The notes: generated by a model from the letters alone, not told the origin. Shown: positions 27,869 through 37,507, numbered from the stretch's first letter. The stretch is DNA of 64,000 nucleotides from Idiomarinaceae bacterium (GCA_002685255.1 NYWU01000030.1:1-64000); one strand, 5' to 3'. Program-made: numbers and translations.

Positions 27869-29086
27869 ATGAGTCAGATAGGACCCATTTTCAGAGCTCT
27901 GATGCGCAATAAAGTCGGTGCCCTGCTCATCGCACTACAAGTGGCTGTGACCATGACTATTATCGTCAATGCGATACACCTTATTAATGCCCGCGGCGAT
28001 CTCATGGGTCGTTCATCAGGCCTTGATGAAGCCAACCAGCTTTACGTGACCAGTGTCGGCTATGCCAATGATTTTGATGCGCCGTACGTGATCGATACCG
28101 ACTTGGACGGCATCCGCCAACTCCCGAGTGTGGATGATGCGGTACAGATTAATGCGATCCCGATGAGCAACGGTGGCTGGTCAATGGGCTTACAAACCAA
28201 AGCCGGTGAAGGCGAAAACTCGGTGCCAACGGCGCTCTATATGACCGATGAACACGGACTTAATACGCTCGATGTTGAGTTGATTGCTGGCGAGAACTTT
28301 AAAGCCACCGAAATCAGTTATCGCGATCGCAACACTCGGGATTGGCCGCAGTCGGTAATACTGACCGAAGCGTTAGCAAAGAGTCTGTTTCCTGACTTGA
28401 GCCCAACAGAAATCGTTGGCCAAACGGTTTACATTCAAAGTAATGAGCCGTTGACCATTATCGGTATTATGGATCATTTACAAGCCCCATGGACAGGCTG
28501 GACAACGGTCAATCACTCAATGCTAGTACCGAACAAATTCGACTCGCCTTATTCGCGTTATCTGGTGCGAGCTAAGCCTGGACAACGCGAACAAGCCATC
28601 GAGCAAGTTGAACAGTTTATGAAACAACGCGAAGTAGGTCGTATGGTCAGAGAAACTGAAACCATGACTCAAGTGCGTATGGATAGCTATCGCGGCGACT
28701 CTGCGTTACAAGCGATTCTGTGGACCATCATTGTCGTACTCTGCATCATCACAGCTTTGGGTATTGTCGGCTTAGTCAGCTTTTCGATTAACCGTCGCCG
28801 TCGCCAAATTGGCACACGTCGGGCACTCGGCGCTCAAAAAGCGGACATCATGAGCTATTTCCTCACCGAGAACGTGATGATTACCAGCGTGGGTGTGATA
28901 CTGGGCATCGCTGGCAGTGTTGCGCTCAACATGTGGCTTGTTTCGAGTTTTAACTTACCAAGGTTGAGCTATATCTACTTACCCATTGCCATGATAGCCA
29001 TGTGGACAATCGGGCTCATCGCGGTATGGGGGCCTGCCTTGCGCGCTACGCAAATATCGCCCGCTATTGCAACTCGTAACGTATAA
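27869..29086 (+). CDS. MacB/FtsX-type ABC permease, second subunit
   Basis: The 405-residue partner of the preceding permease has an N-terminal helix (about 17-37) and a periplasmic domain of about 240 residues. The C-terminal FtsX domain contains SFSINRRRRQIGTRRALGA and three helices. It lacks the cysteines of the first subunit. AAGGAG lies ahead of the ATG. It ends the four-gene transport operon; a strong hairpin follows 28 bases after the stop. Confidence 0.87.
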   Translation: MSQIGPIFRALMRNKVGALLIALQVAVTMTIIVNAIHLINARGDLMGRSSGLDEANQLYVTSVGYANDFDAPYVIDTDLDGIRQLPSVDDAVQINAIPMSNGGWSMGLQTKAGEGENSVPTALYMTDEHGLNTLDVELIAGENFKATEISYRDRNTRDWPQSVILTEALAKSLFPDLSPTEIVGQTVYIQSNEPLTIIGIMDHLQAPWTGWTTVNHSMLVPNKFDSPYSRYLVRAKPGQREQAIEQVEQFMKQREVGRMVRETETMTQVRMDSYRGDSALQAILWTIIVVLCIITALGIVGLVSFSINRRRRQIGTRRALGAQKADIMSYFLTENVMITSVGVILGIAGSVALNMWLVSSFNLPRLSYIYLPIAMIAMWTIGLIAVWGPALRATQISPAIATRNV

Positions 29087-29113
29087 CACTAGCGTTACAC
29101 ATTCATAACATTT

Positions 29114-29146
29114 ATAATCCCGATACATGCTTTGTATCGGGATTAT
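29114..29146 (+). terminator. Long perfect hairpin between the ABC operon and the LysR gene
   Basis: A 14-base-pair perfect stem (29114-29127 with 29133-29146, five-base loop) lies 28 bases after the permease stop. Its right arm ends nine bases before the LysR start codon. It is followed by TGCGTTTT. It can act as terminator for the ABC operon and would also occupy the ribosome-binding region of the LysR mRNA. Confidence 0.7.
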
Positions 29147-29154
29147 TGCGTTTT

Positions 29155-30096
29155 ATGAACACCATCAAGGACATCGACCTTAACCTCTTAGTTTATCTAG
29201 ACGTGCTGTTGCGAGAACGCAACGTCACCCGCGCAGCAGCACAATTGAATATTACTCAACCGGCCATGAGTAATGGGTTAAAACGTTTACGTAACCTCCT
29301 CAACGATCCGATTTTAGTGCGAACCTCCGACGGCATGACACCCACTCAAAGGGCTTTAGACATGCAGGAGTCATTGCGCACGGTGCTCTACTCTGTGGAA
29401 GAAATGATCCAGCCCGTACGTGAGTTTGATGCCCCCACCAGTAAGCGCGTTTTTCGCATCATGGCGTCCGATTATGCAGCTTCAACACTGATGCCGCGAT
29501 TACTCAGTCAGCTTGAAGAGCAGGCACCTCATGTATCCTTAGATATCATGACACCAAGCGACATCAGTTTTCACGACGTTGAAAATGGTAAAGTCGACTT
29601 AGCCATTAATCGCTTTGAAAAACTACCACAGTCGTTTCATCAAAAAGTACTTTGGCAGGATGAATTCTCTTGTCTCATCCATCGTGAGCATCCGCTACTA
29701 AATAGCTACACGTTAGACGAATATTTAAAAGCCCAACACGTATGGGTATCAAAAACGGGGTTTGGCGTGGGTGTCGGTATGGACCCTCAAGACGTACAGA
29801 AGCTGGGCTGGGTTGACGAAGCTCTAGCAGAGCTAGGTAAACGTCGACAAATTAAAGTATTTACCCGCAACTACCACGTCGCTATGTACCTGGCTCGACA
29901 AGGACTGATTGCCACGCTGCCGACCCGAGCAGCCGCGCTATACAAAGACGACGATCACTTGGTCACAAAAGAGCCACCGTTTCGCATTCCTGGCCTGACC
30001 TTGACCATGATCTGGAGTCCATTGCTACAGCATGATGCGGGGCATCGTTGGTTCCGCCAACTGGTCGCTGATACTGCAGCAAACGAAGCCTTTTGA
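29155..30096 (+). CDS. LysR-family transcriptional regulator
   Basis: The 313-residue regulator has an N-terminal winged helix (about 8-65, LLRERNVTRAAAQLNITQPA) and a periplasmic-binding-protein-like effector domain. The DIDLNLLVYLDVLL start is typical of the NodD/PA0477-like subgroup. The ATG at 29155 is used; a TTG at 29146 falls inside the hairpin. No clear Shine-Dalgarno sequence is free, since the stem covers that region. It lies just downstream of the ABC export operon, a possible target, but LysR genes usually face their targets divergently. Confidence 0.85.
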   Translation: MNTIKDIDLNLLVYLDVLLRERNVTRAAAQLNITQPAMSNGLKRLRNLLNDPILVRTSDGMTPTQRALDMQESLRTVLYSVEEMIQPVREFDAPTSKRVFRIMASDYAASTLMPRLLSQLEEQAPHVSLDIMTPSDISFHDVENGKVDLAINRFEKLPQSFHQKVLWQDEFSCLIHREHPLLNSYTLDEYLKAQHVWVSKTGFGVGVGMDPQDVQKLGWVDEALAELGKRRQIKVFTRNYHVAMYLARQGLIATLPTRAAALYKDDDHLVTKEPPFRIPGLTLTMIWSPLLQHDAGHRWFRQLVADTAANEAF

Positions 30097-30161
30097 TGAA
30101 GGATTCGACAATAAGCTCCACTGTTGTATAGTGGGGCTACAAGCAATCGATAAATAATGTC

Positions 30162-31526
30162 ATGGTCGAGAAACTCGAGAATATCCTCTTGCAGGTTTCT
30201 AAGTCGCCTATTATCGACGAAGGAAAACTCGAAGAAGCTACCCAGTTGATTATAAAATCAGTCATTGAAGGGCTTGATATTAGTCGTGTTGGCGTCTGGT
30301 TGTACGATGATGAAAGCGCCTGCATTACCAGTCAGTATTTGCTAGACGCAAATAAAGGTGAACAATCGTCAGCGACCATCTGCGCCACCGACTTCCCCAA
30401 TTACTTTAATGCACTCAAGCAGGAACGTACCATTATCGCTAATCGCGCGATTGAGCATCCTGCGACCTCGGAACTTAAAGCTTACCTGGAACAGTTTGGT
30501 ATCGTAGCGATGCTTGATGTACCACTACGCCATAAAGGTAAAATGATAGGTGTAATGTGTTGTGAAAGCATCAAACCCGAGCGTCAATGGAGCGGTGATG
30601 AAGTCGCATTCGTCGGCATTCTCGCTGATATCTATGGTCGCGCTGTCAGTGCAGCAGAACGCGTACGATATGAACAGCTTCTCATAAAACATAATGAAGA
30701 TCTCGAACAACGCGTAGCAGAACGTACGAAATCGCTAGAAGACGCACTCAGTAACTTTAAACAGGCCCAAGATCGCCTCGTTGAAACGGAAAAAATGGCC
30801 GCTTTAGGAAAGCTGGTAGCCGGCGTTGCACATGAGGTCAATACGCCACTGGGCATTGCCGTTACAGCCACGACACACTGCGAACACCGTCTAAAAAAAC
30901 TCAAACAAAGCTTTGATGAGGGCAAAATATCCCGCAACGCGCTCACGCAATACATCAATGACACGCTGGATGCATACACCTTAATGAATAGCAATTTAGA
31001 GCGCGCGGCAAGCCTCATTCAGAACTTTAAGAAAACCGCGGTAGACCAGTCGAGCTTTGAGCTGGTCGAGTGCTCATTAGGTGACTACATTAGCTCACTT
31101 GTGATCAGCTTACGCCCGATGGTGAAGAAGAAGAAAGTCACTATCCAAACGCACTGCGAGCAAGAACTCACCATAAAAACATACCGGGGTGCACTCGCTC
31201 AAGTAATCACCAACTTAATCAGTAATTGTGCTGAACATGCCTTTAAGACCCCTGATGAAAACCATCAAATTGATATTTTCGTAGAAAAAGAAAATGCTGA
31301 TGCGGTGGTGCGGATTATCGATAATGGCGCAGGAATCGCACCTGATATTCAGCATAAGATATTTGAACCGTTTTATACCACGGCTAGGGATGATGGTGGT
31401 TCGGGGTTGGGTTTGTCGATCGTCTACAACCTAGTACAACGTAAGTTAAATGGAACCATTGATGTGCAATCGCAACTAAATAAAGGAACCACTTTTACTG
31501 TGCGTTTGCCCAATATCATCGACTGA
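30162..31526 (+). CDS. GAF-domain sensor histidine kinase
   Basis: The 454-residue soluble kinase has an N-terminal GAF domain (about 20-165). A coiled coil (about 166-205, EDLEQRVAERTKSLEDAL) leads to the phosphoacceptor helix KLVAGVAHEVNTPLGIA with His224. The HATPase domain has NLISNCAEHAF (N box), DNGAGIAPDIQ (G1) and GGSGLGLSIVYN (G2). The pre-kinase coiled coil is of the UhpB/RsbT co-antagonist type often seen in PAS/GAF kinases. No response regulator gene adjoins it, so the partner is encoded elsewhere. A TerB-like gene and a binding-protein gene follow closely. Confidence 0.88.
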   Translation: MVEKLENILLQVSKSPIIDEGKLEEATQLIIKSVIEGLDISRVGVWLYDDESACITSQYLLDANKGEQSSATICATDFPNYFNALKQERTIIANRAIEHPATSELKAYLEQFGIVAMLDVPLRHKGKMIGVMCCESIKPERQWSGDEVAFVGILADIYGRAVSAAERVRYEQLLIKHNEDLEQRVAERTKSLEDALSNFKQAQDRLVETEKMAALGKLVAGVAHEVNTPLGIAVTATTHCEHRLKKLKQSFDEGKISRNALTQYINDTLDAYTLMNSNLERAASLIQNFKKTAVDQSSFELVECSLGDYISSLVISLRPMVKKKKVTIQTHCEQELTIKTYRGALAQVITNLISNCAEHAFKTPDENHQIDIFVEKENADAVVRIIDNGAGIAPDIQHKIFEPFYTTARDDGGSGLGLSIVYNLVQRKLNGTIDVQSQLNKGTTFTVRLPNIID

Positions 31527-31548
31527 ACATGAGAGTGAAAGAAGTATC

Positions 31549-32010
31549 ATGCTACAAAAATTAAAAACCTGGTTAAGTACCCGTGTCGCGGATGAAAGTG
31601 ACACGCGTCCACATTTCGGCAGTTTAGATGCGAACGAGACACTGAGCGTTATTTTAATGATGGAAATTGCACTGGCTGATGGCAAGTTCGAGCAAAGCGA
31701 ACATGACTACTTAGTCCGTGAACTAAAACGTGACTTCGACCAAGCTAAAGAAGCTGCAGACGAAATCATCACCCACGCCAAACTGCATGTCCGCGATGCA
31801 GCCTCGCTGCAAGAGTCAACCGCCCCGCTCAAAGCACTCGCATACGCAGACAAAGTCGTACTGCTTGAGTCGCTATGGGAAGTCGCCTATGCCGATGGTG
31901 AGCTCGACCCGTTAGAAGAAAGCATGTTGCGTAAACTTGCCGACTTACTATATATCGACCATTCAGATTATATTCGTTGTAAGTTAGCAGCCCAAGAGTC
32001 GGTTGGATGA
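31549..32010 (+). CDS. TerB-family protein
   Basis: The 153-residue all-helical protein has two TerB-type acidic motifs: MEIALADGKFEQSEHDYL (about 41-58) and WEVAYADGELDPLEESML (about 110-127). TerB proteins bind divalent metals at such Asp/Glu clusters and occur in stress and phage-defence ter gene sets, but single copies also occur alone. There are no other ter genes here. The start lies 22 bases after the kinase gene and the stop overlaps the next start (ATGA), so the three genes are probably co-transcribed. Confidence 0.8.
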   Translation: MLQKLKTWLSTRVADESDTRPHFGSLDANETLSVILMMEIALADGKFEQSEHDYLVRELKRDFDQAKEAADEIITHAKLHVRDAASLQESTAPLKALAYADKVVLLESLWEVAYADGELDPLEESMLRKLADLLYIDHSDYIRCKLAAQESVG

Positions 32011-32756
32011 GAACTTACCACTGGCTTTTACTCATCGGCGTAACCGCCTTTGGACCGCCCCTAGCGAATTCAAAGGACGCGCTCACTGTTGGTTTAGCTA
32101 AAGGCTACGAGCCTTATCAGTTTATTGACGACAAAGGCCTCGCAAGCGGTTTTGATATTGATGTTGCAAAAGCCGTTTTTGATAAGCTAAAGCTCAATTA
32201 CCAGTTTAGTGCATACAGTTGGGATGATGTCATGAGCCTGCTGCGCCACAATGCGATTGACGTCGCGGTAGGAGCAGAGATAAGTGCAGCTCGAATGCCC
32301 TATTTTTTATTTACTGAGGGGTATTATACCCGCCAACCCGCGTTGCTCACACTGGCAGATAACACACAAGTACAACGAGTGAAGGATTTGATCGGTCAGC
32401 ATATCACTGGCGACCGCCACTCTTCCCTGGAAGCCTACCTCAGTCAACTGGGTCTAAAAACCCAGTTCCGGATCGAACAAATGGAATCGAAAAAAGAGGC
32501 AATATCTGCCTTAGCCAAAGGCAACGTGAAAGCTGTGATTATGCCTAAGCGCGTTGCGTTTTATCTTGCCAATAAGATCGGCATCAAGCTGAAAGTGCTA
32601 TGGCAGTCTCCACAACCCACGCAAGTGGCTTTTGGCGTGTCGAACAATAACCCTGATTTAGTCAATCAGATTAATGATGCCCTTGATGCACTGCGTGCCG
32701 ACGGCACTTTGCAACGCATCAAGGACAAATGGTCGATTAATGTCCCTGTTGATTAG
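32007..32756 (+). CDS. Periplasmic amino-acid-type solute-binding protein
   Basis: The 249-residue protein has a signal peptide (about 1-21) and a family 3 binding-protein fold. Motifs are GYEPYQFIDDKGLASGFDIDVAKAV and DVAVGAEISAARMPYFLFTEGYY, with DALRADGTLQRIKDKW at the end. These normally bind amino acids and feed an ABC importer, or sense ligands for a kinase. There is no permease here. It overlaps the TerB gene by four bases and sits in a unit with a histidine kinase, which hints at ligand sensing (inference). Its last 20 bases overlap the convergent RND gene. Confidence 0.85.
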   Translation: MRTYHWLLLIGVTAFGPPLANSKDALTVGLAKGYEPYQFIDDKGLASGFDIDVAKAVFDKLKLNYQFSAYSWDDVMSLLRHNAIDVAVGAEISAARMPYFLFTEGYYTRQPALLTLADNTQVQRVKDLIGQHITGDRHSSLEAYLSQLGLKTQFRIEQMESKKEAISALAKGNVKAVIMPKRVAFYLANKIGIKLKVLWQSPQPTQVAFGVSNNNPDLVNQINDALDALRADGTLQRIKDKWSINVPVD

Positions 32757-35700
32757 CCGCTTCTAACTCGTCGTGCAAACGCTGAGCTTCATCTGCACGC
32801 GGTTTGGTAAAGCGCGCTAGCCAAAGGTATAGAACGGGCGTTAGATATAACGTAAACACGGTAGCCAAACCTAGGCCGCCGAATACGACCCAACCAATTG
32901 AGTTACGCGCTTCTGCACCCGCACCGGTTGATAGAATCAGTGGCAATCCACCTAAAATGGTTGAGACCAAGGTCATCATAATAGGACGTAAGCGGATAGA
33001 TGCCGCTTGCTCCACCGCATCACGCACCGAAAGTCCACGGTCGCGCAATTGGTCCGCGAACTCGACCAACAATACCGAGTTTTTCGCCAACAACCCGATT
33101 AACATCACCAAACCTATTTGCGAGTAAATGTTGAGTGAAATACCTGTAAGCGCCAAGGCATAAATCGCTGCAGCAATACCAAAAGGCACCGTCAACATCA
33201 CCACGAAAGCACTATTTACACTCTCAAATTGAGCAGCGAGTACTAATAACACAATCAAGAATGCCAAGATGTATGTCATCGCCACTTCGCGATTCGTGTC
33301 TTCAAATGTTTGTGCTTCGCCCAAGAAAATAAGTCCCATACTATCAGGCAACACATCCTGAGCAATCGCACGTAGCTCGTCGGTCGCTTCAGATAATGGA
33401 TATTCTGGCGGAATTTCAACTTCAACCTCAATAGCGCGCCGTTGAGCATGTCGCTCGAGTTCTGCAGACACCCCTTCCTCGACAATTTCAGCCACACTTG
33501 AGATAGGCACTAGCTCACCTGATGTCGACGACACATAGAGATTCTGCATGTCTTGTGGCGACTTAATTGAGCTTAAACGGGTCTGTAAAATCACCGGGAT
33601 TTGCTGGTCGCCTACATTAAGATCGGCCACGTCATCGCCGTTGATAGCCGCACGCAATGTCGACGAAACGTCATTTAACGATACGCCTAGCTCAGCGGCT
33701 CGACGGCGATCAATTTTAAAGCGCAACTGCGGCTGCGTGGGTTGATATGAAATATTGGGGTTGGTGTACGTTTCAGAGCGTTCTTGAATCGCCGCAGTGA
33801 ACTTCCGTGCAGCTTGGAAAATATCGCCATAGCTCTCACCCGTAATGGCCATCTGCACGGCACCGCCGCCTTGGCCGCCGCGAACATTTAACGAATTGCT
33901 GCCAAACGCACGCCCGGGCGCGCCAGGGTTTTGTCCGAGTGGCCCGCGTATTTCGTTGATCACTTCCTGTTGCGTGATATCGCGTTCTTCCCACGGGTAC
34001 ATATTCGCCGTGATAAAGACGATATTCGGGTCCCACTGCCCCACCACAGTATAAAGCGTCTCGAACGCGCCTTCCTGTTGATAGGGGATTAAGACTTCCT
34101 CAAGTGCACGTGCCTGACGATCCATAAAGTTAAGGCCAACACCATCGGGACCCCGCGCAAAAATACGCACGACGCCGCGGTCTTCATTCGGTAGTAGCTC
34201 ACTAGCCACTTTATCATAGACAAATACAGCGCCGGTAGCCGCTACCAAAGATAGCGCAACAATCAACCATGACGTATTCAACGCAACTTTAAGCGTGCGT
34301 TCATAGCCCGTCTTGAACCAGTGCCCGACAGGACCGAAAATATTATTTTTTCCGGCATTTTTCGGTAATCGCGCGGTAAACGCAGGCACAAGTGATAAGG
34401 CTACAAATGAGGATATGACAACAGCGACCGCTAACACGCCACCAAACTCTCGGAATAAGCGACCCGCAGTCGATGGGAGAAACGCGATAGGTACAAAAAC
34501 TGCTGCCAACACGGCTGTTGTTGCGACAACGGCAAAGAACACCTCACGCGTGGCGAGTACCGCTGCAGCTCGACTACCTAACCCCATCGAGCGCCGCCGT
34601 TGAATGTTTTCGGCGACAACAATCGCGTCATCGACAATAAGCCCCGTGGCAAGCACCAATGCTAACAACGTGAGAATATTGATAGAAAAGCCCATCAACC
34701 ATATCGCGGCAACTGCGCCGAATAACGCAACCGGTATCGATAATGCGGGCACGATGGTGGCACGAAACGAGCCAATAAAGACCCACAGCGTGGCGACAAC
34801 CAACGCGATGGTAATTGCCAAGGTAGTGACCACTTCAGCGACTGATTTACGAATAAATAGCGCATCATCGTTAGTCACTGTCATTTCCATATCGGGAAAA
34901 CGGTCGCGCAAACGCTCAAGCATCGCTAACGCTTGATCCGAAATCTCAATAGTATTTGAGCCGGCTTGGCGAATCACACCAACACCAACCACAGGTTTTC
35001 CGTTTAAGCGAACGAAGCTATCCGCATCGGCAGGACTAAAATAGGCTTGCGCTACATCACCGATACGGGTATCGCCGGAGATAATAATATTTTCAACTTG
35101 CTCGGCATTAATCGACGTTGCATCGGCACGAATAATAATACGTTGATCCGTTGAGCGTAAGCTCCCTGCAGGCACGTCAAAAGGTGCCTGACGCAATGCG
35201 TCGGCAACATCAGTCACCGAAAGCCCGAAACTGGTCAAACGCAGGGGATCGAGCGCAACGCGCAGCACGCGCTCACGAGCACCGTTCAGACGAACATCCG
35301 CCACGCCCTCGATAGACAAAAACTCGGGCGCGAAATCTGTCTCTAATCGACGTGTTAGTTCCTCTAAGCTTAAACTTTCACTCGATACGGCAATATCCAG
35401 AACTGCACGCGCATCATCGTCTGCTTTTACAACGTTTACTTGCTCAACGTCTTCGGGTAGTTCGCGCCTAACTTGGTTAACCGCCTCGCGAACTTCGGCT
35501 GCCACGACATCAAGGTCAACACTCGGCTGGAACTCAACCACGGTGCGAGCAGAGTTTTCTTCTGACTGCGAACGAATCGATTTCACGCCAGACACACGGG
35601 CTGCAGCTCCCTCTAAGATACTCGTTACTTCAGCATCAACGGTTTCTGGCGCTCCCCCCGGTAGCGTAGCCCGAACGGTCACTACAGGTTGGTCTACATC

Positions 35701-35850
35701 GGGTAATTCACGTACTTCGACACCCATAAGTGCCGCGATGCCAGCAAGCGCAATTAAAATGTTGAGTACAACAATGAGGACGGGCCGACGTATTGAGACT
35801 GACGGTAAGTCATTACCCTCATGTGCCGGTAGCTGTTGTTTGTCAGACAT
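32737..35850 (-). CDS. RND efflux pump inner-membrane transporter (HAE1 type)
   Basis: The 1037-residue protein has the 12-helix, two-periplasmic-domain layout of AcrB/MexF-like pumps. The proton-relay aspartates appear in ATGLIVDDAIVVAENIQRR (TM4). FGGVLAVAVVISSFVALSLV and GAEARNSIGWVVFGG are typical segments. It would expel drugs or other amphiphiles with the adaptor encoded just upstream, whose stop codon overlaps this start by one base. No TolC gene adjoins. The 3' end overlaps the convergent binding-protein gene by 20 bases. Confidence 0.93.
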   Translation of the reverse strand: MSDKQQLPAHEGNDLPSVSIRRPVLIVVLNILIALAGIAALMGVEVRELPDVDQPVVTVRATLPGGAPETVDAEVTSILEGAAARVSGVKSIRSQSEENSARTVVEFQPSVDLDVVAAEVREAVNQVRRELPEDVEQVNVVKADDDARAVLDIAVSSESLSLEELTRRLETDFAPEFLSIEGVADVRLNGARERVLRVALDPLRLTSFGLSVTDVADALRQAPFDVPAGSLRSTDQRIIIRADATSINAEQVENIIISGDTRIGDVAQAYFSPADADSFVRLNGKPVVGVGVIRQAGSNTIEISDQALAMLERLRDRFPDMEMTVTNDDALFIRKSVAEVVTTLAITIALVVATLWVFIGSFRATIVPALSIPVALFGAVAAIWLMGFSINILTLLALVLATGLIVDDAIVVAENIQRRRSMGLGSRAAAVLATREVFFAVVATTAVLAAVFVPIAFLPSTAGRLFREFGGVLAVAVVISSFVALSLVPAFTARLPKNAGKNNIFGPVGHWFKTGYERTLKVALNTSWLIVALSLVAATGAVFVYDKVASELLPNEDRGVVRIFARGPDGVGLNFMDRQARALEEVLIPYQQEGAFETLYTVVGQWDPNIVFITANMYPWEERDITQQEVINEIRGPLGQNPGAPGRAFGSNSLNVRGGQGGGAVQMAITGESYGDIFQAARKFTAAIQERSETYTNPNISYQPTQPQLRFKIDRRRAAELGVSLNDVSSTLRAAINGDDVADLNVGDQQIPVILQTRLSSIKSPQDMQNLYVSSTSGELVPISSVAEIVEEGVSAELERHAQRRAIEVEVEIPPEYPLSEATDELRAIAQDVLPDSMGLIFLGEAQTFEDTNREVAMTYILAFLIVLLVLAAQFESVNSAFVVMLTVPFGIAAAIYALALTGISLNIYSQIGLVMLIGLLAKNSVLLVEFADQLRDRGLSVRDAVEQAASIRLRPIMMTLVSTILGGLPLILSTGAGAEARNSIGWVVFGGLGLATVFTLYLTPVLYLWLARFTKPRADEAQRLHDELEAANQQGH

Positions 35851-36911
35851 TACTCAACCACCTCTTCAGTGCCCGTATCCAACTCACTCATCTCATATTT
35901 AATAGGCTGACCATTACGAAGACTCTGAACACCTTCAACAATCAATGTATCGTCGCGGTTGATATCCCCAGAAACAAGAACGCGTCCTTCTAAACGTTGT
36001 TCGATCTGAACCTCAATGCGTTTTGCCTTACTATCTTCTGCAATCCATATATAAGGATTATCTGCGCCCCACGAGAGCGCAACTTCTGGAATTGAAGCAA
36101 ACTCTTCGCCTGCGAGTTCTATCGCTGTGCGAAAACTGGTACCGGGCAGGAAGTCGTCGTTTTTATTATCAACTTTCGCACGCGCTCTGAACATGCGCGT
36201 CGTCGGATTAATACGGGAATCGAGTTCTACAATTTCAGCATTGACAGGCTGTCCTGAATAGCGCCAAGGCTCGACTTCAAGTGTCACGCCCGGCTTAAGT
36301 AAATAGACCGCGGCTTCAGGGATTTGAAAATTAATGAGCAGCGTATCGCGATCGTCTATTGTCGCGATTTGCGTCTGTTCATTGATACGGTCGCCTTCTT
36401 CAACATCGGTGATACCCACGATACCATCAAAGGGTGCGATAATCTTTCGATCAGCTATCTCGGTCTCTACGCGATCGACTTCTACTTCTGCCAAATCACG
36501 CAACAAGATAGCATTATCAAGCTCCGATTGTGGCACCGCACCTTGTTCGAAGCTTTGTTTTAGACGTTCTACTGTGCGCTCGGCATCTTTTAAACTGATT
36601 TGTGCCTGTCGCAAAGCAACTTGCTCACGTCGGTCATCAAGTTGCACGAGTAAGTCGCCCGCTTGCACACGATCACCCGGTTCAAAATTAACCTGAGTAA
36701 CACGTTCACTGACCGGTGAAAATAGCGTGACAGCACGCTGCGCTTCGGCCGTACCAACAGCTTCAACGCGATTTTTTTCATTTTCAAATTGAACCGGCGC
36801 AACATTAACGAGTGCTTCACGCGCACCGTAGCTCTGAGCGGTTGCTCCAGCCGATGCAACCAATAATGAGACTAACGCAGTAACCTGCAAACACCATGTA
36901 AAACGTTTCAT
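35850..36911 (-). CDS. RND efflux pump periplasmic adaptor
   Basis: The 353-residue membrane-fusion protein has a signal peptide of about 25 residues ending ATAQ. Two lipoyl halves follow (FSPVSERVTQVNFEPGDRVQAGDLL and IAPFDGIVGITDVEEGDRI), with a short coiled-coil hairpin between them and a beta-barrel behind. It couples the RND transporter to an outer-membrane channel. It is the first gene of the two-gene pump operon and is separated from azurin upstream by a terminator. Confidence 0.92.
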   Translation of the reverse strand: MKRFTWCLQVTALVSLLVASAGATAQSYGAREALVNVAPVQFENEKNRVEAVGTAEAQRAVTLFSPVSERVTQVNFEPGDRVQAGDLLVQLDDRREQVALRQAQISLKDAERTVERLKQSFEQGAVPQSELDNAILLRDLAEVEVDRVETEIADRKIIAPFDGIVGITDVEEGDRINEQTQIATIDDRDTLLINFQIPEAAVYLLKPGVTLEVEPWRYSGQPVNAEIVELDSRINPTTRMFRARAKVDNKNDDFLPGTSFRTAIELAGEEFASIPEVALSWGADNPYIWIAEDSKAKRIEVQIEQRLEGRVLVSGDINRDDTLIVEGVQSLRNGQPIKYEMSELDTGTEEVVE

Positions 36912-36920
36912 AATTCCCTA

Positions 36921-36952
36921 TAAAAACCCGCGGGTGCAGAGCAACCGCGGGT
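36921..36952 (-). terminator. Terminator of the azurin gene
   Basis: ACCCGCGG and CCGCGGGT form a perfect 8-base-pair stem with an 11-base loop. On the minus strand it is followed by TTTTTAT. It lies between azurin and the RND adaptor start, separating the two units. Confidence 0.8.
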
Positions 36953-36975
36953 CTTTTAACTCGCTTGGATTCAGA

Positions 36976-37425
36976 TTATTGAGTCAGTTTAAACTGACCT
37001 TTCATGATCGCCGAGTGACCTGGGAATGTGCAGTAAAACATATAGTCTCCACCTGCGCTCATTCCTTCAGTAGAAAAAGTCACACTCGTTGATTCACCAC
37101 CACCGATAACATCAGTTGCAGCAATCACTTTATCCGAGTCAGGCACGTATTGGTTATCTAGGCCTGCCGACATACCTTGTTGCACTACTGACTGCATATC
37201 GCTTGATTTGCTCAACACCCAGTTGTGACCCATTACTTTCTTACCCATTTTGCCTGAGTGTTCTAAAGTAAGGGTTACTTCAGAACAGCTAGCAGGTACA
37301 GAAAGTTCACTTTTATCATAACGCATGTTATCCGTACCAGTGATTGTAAGTTCACATTCGTTAGCAAGTGCTGAGTTTGCGACTAACAACACTGAACCCG
37401 CGATTAAAGCTTTTAACAAACGCAT
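36976..37425 (-). CDS. azu: Azurin (type 1 blue copper protein)
   Basis: The 149-residue precursor has a signal peptide (MRLLKALIAGSVLLVANSALA) and a mature cupredoxin starting NECELTI. The copper ligands are visible: His in VMGHNW, and Cys, His and Met in YCTFPGHSAIMKG. It shuttles electrons in the periplasm, for example to peroxidases or oxidases. Two upstream in-frame ATG codons exist, but GAGG lies six bases before the ATG at 37425 and the signal peptide begins there. It appears monocistronic. Confidence 0.93.
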   Translation of the reverse strand: MRLLKALIAGSVLLVANSALANECELTITGTDNMRYDKSELSVPASCSEVTLTLEHSGKMGKKVMGHNWVLSKSSDMQSVVQQGMSAGLDNQYVPDSDKVIAATDVIGGGESTSVTFSTEGMSAGGDYMFYCTFPGHSAIMKGQFKLTQ

Positions 37426-37507
37426 TGCATTACCTCTCATTTTGAGACCAAAATACACTCAGATCATACGCAATTGAGCTAAATTAGATTACTGAGTAAG
37501 CGATTTT

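Noticed and set aside
31549-32010. Tellurite-resistance or ter phage-defence cluster
   Set aside because: Only a single TerB-like gene is present; TerC, TerD and TerZ-type genes are absent.
34313-34936. Plus-strand frames within the RND pump gene
   Set aside because: They are Thr/Ala/Asn-rich shadows of the minus-strand gene, without ribosome binding sites.
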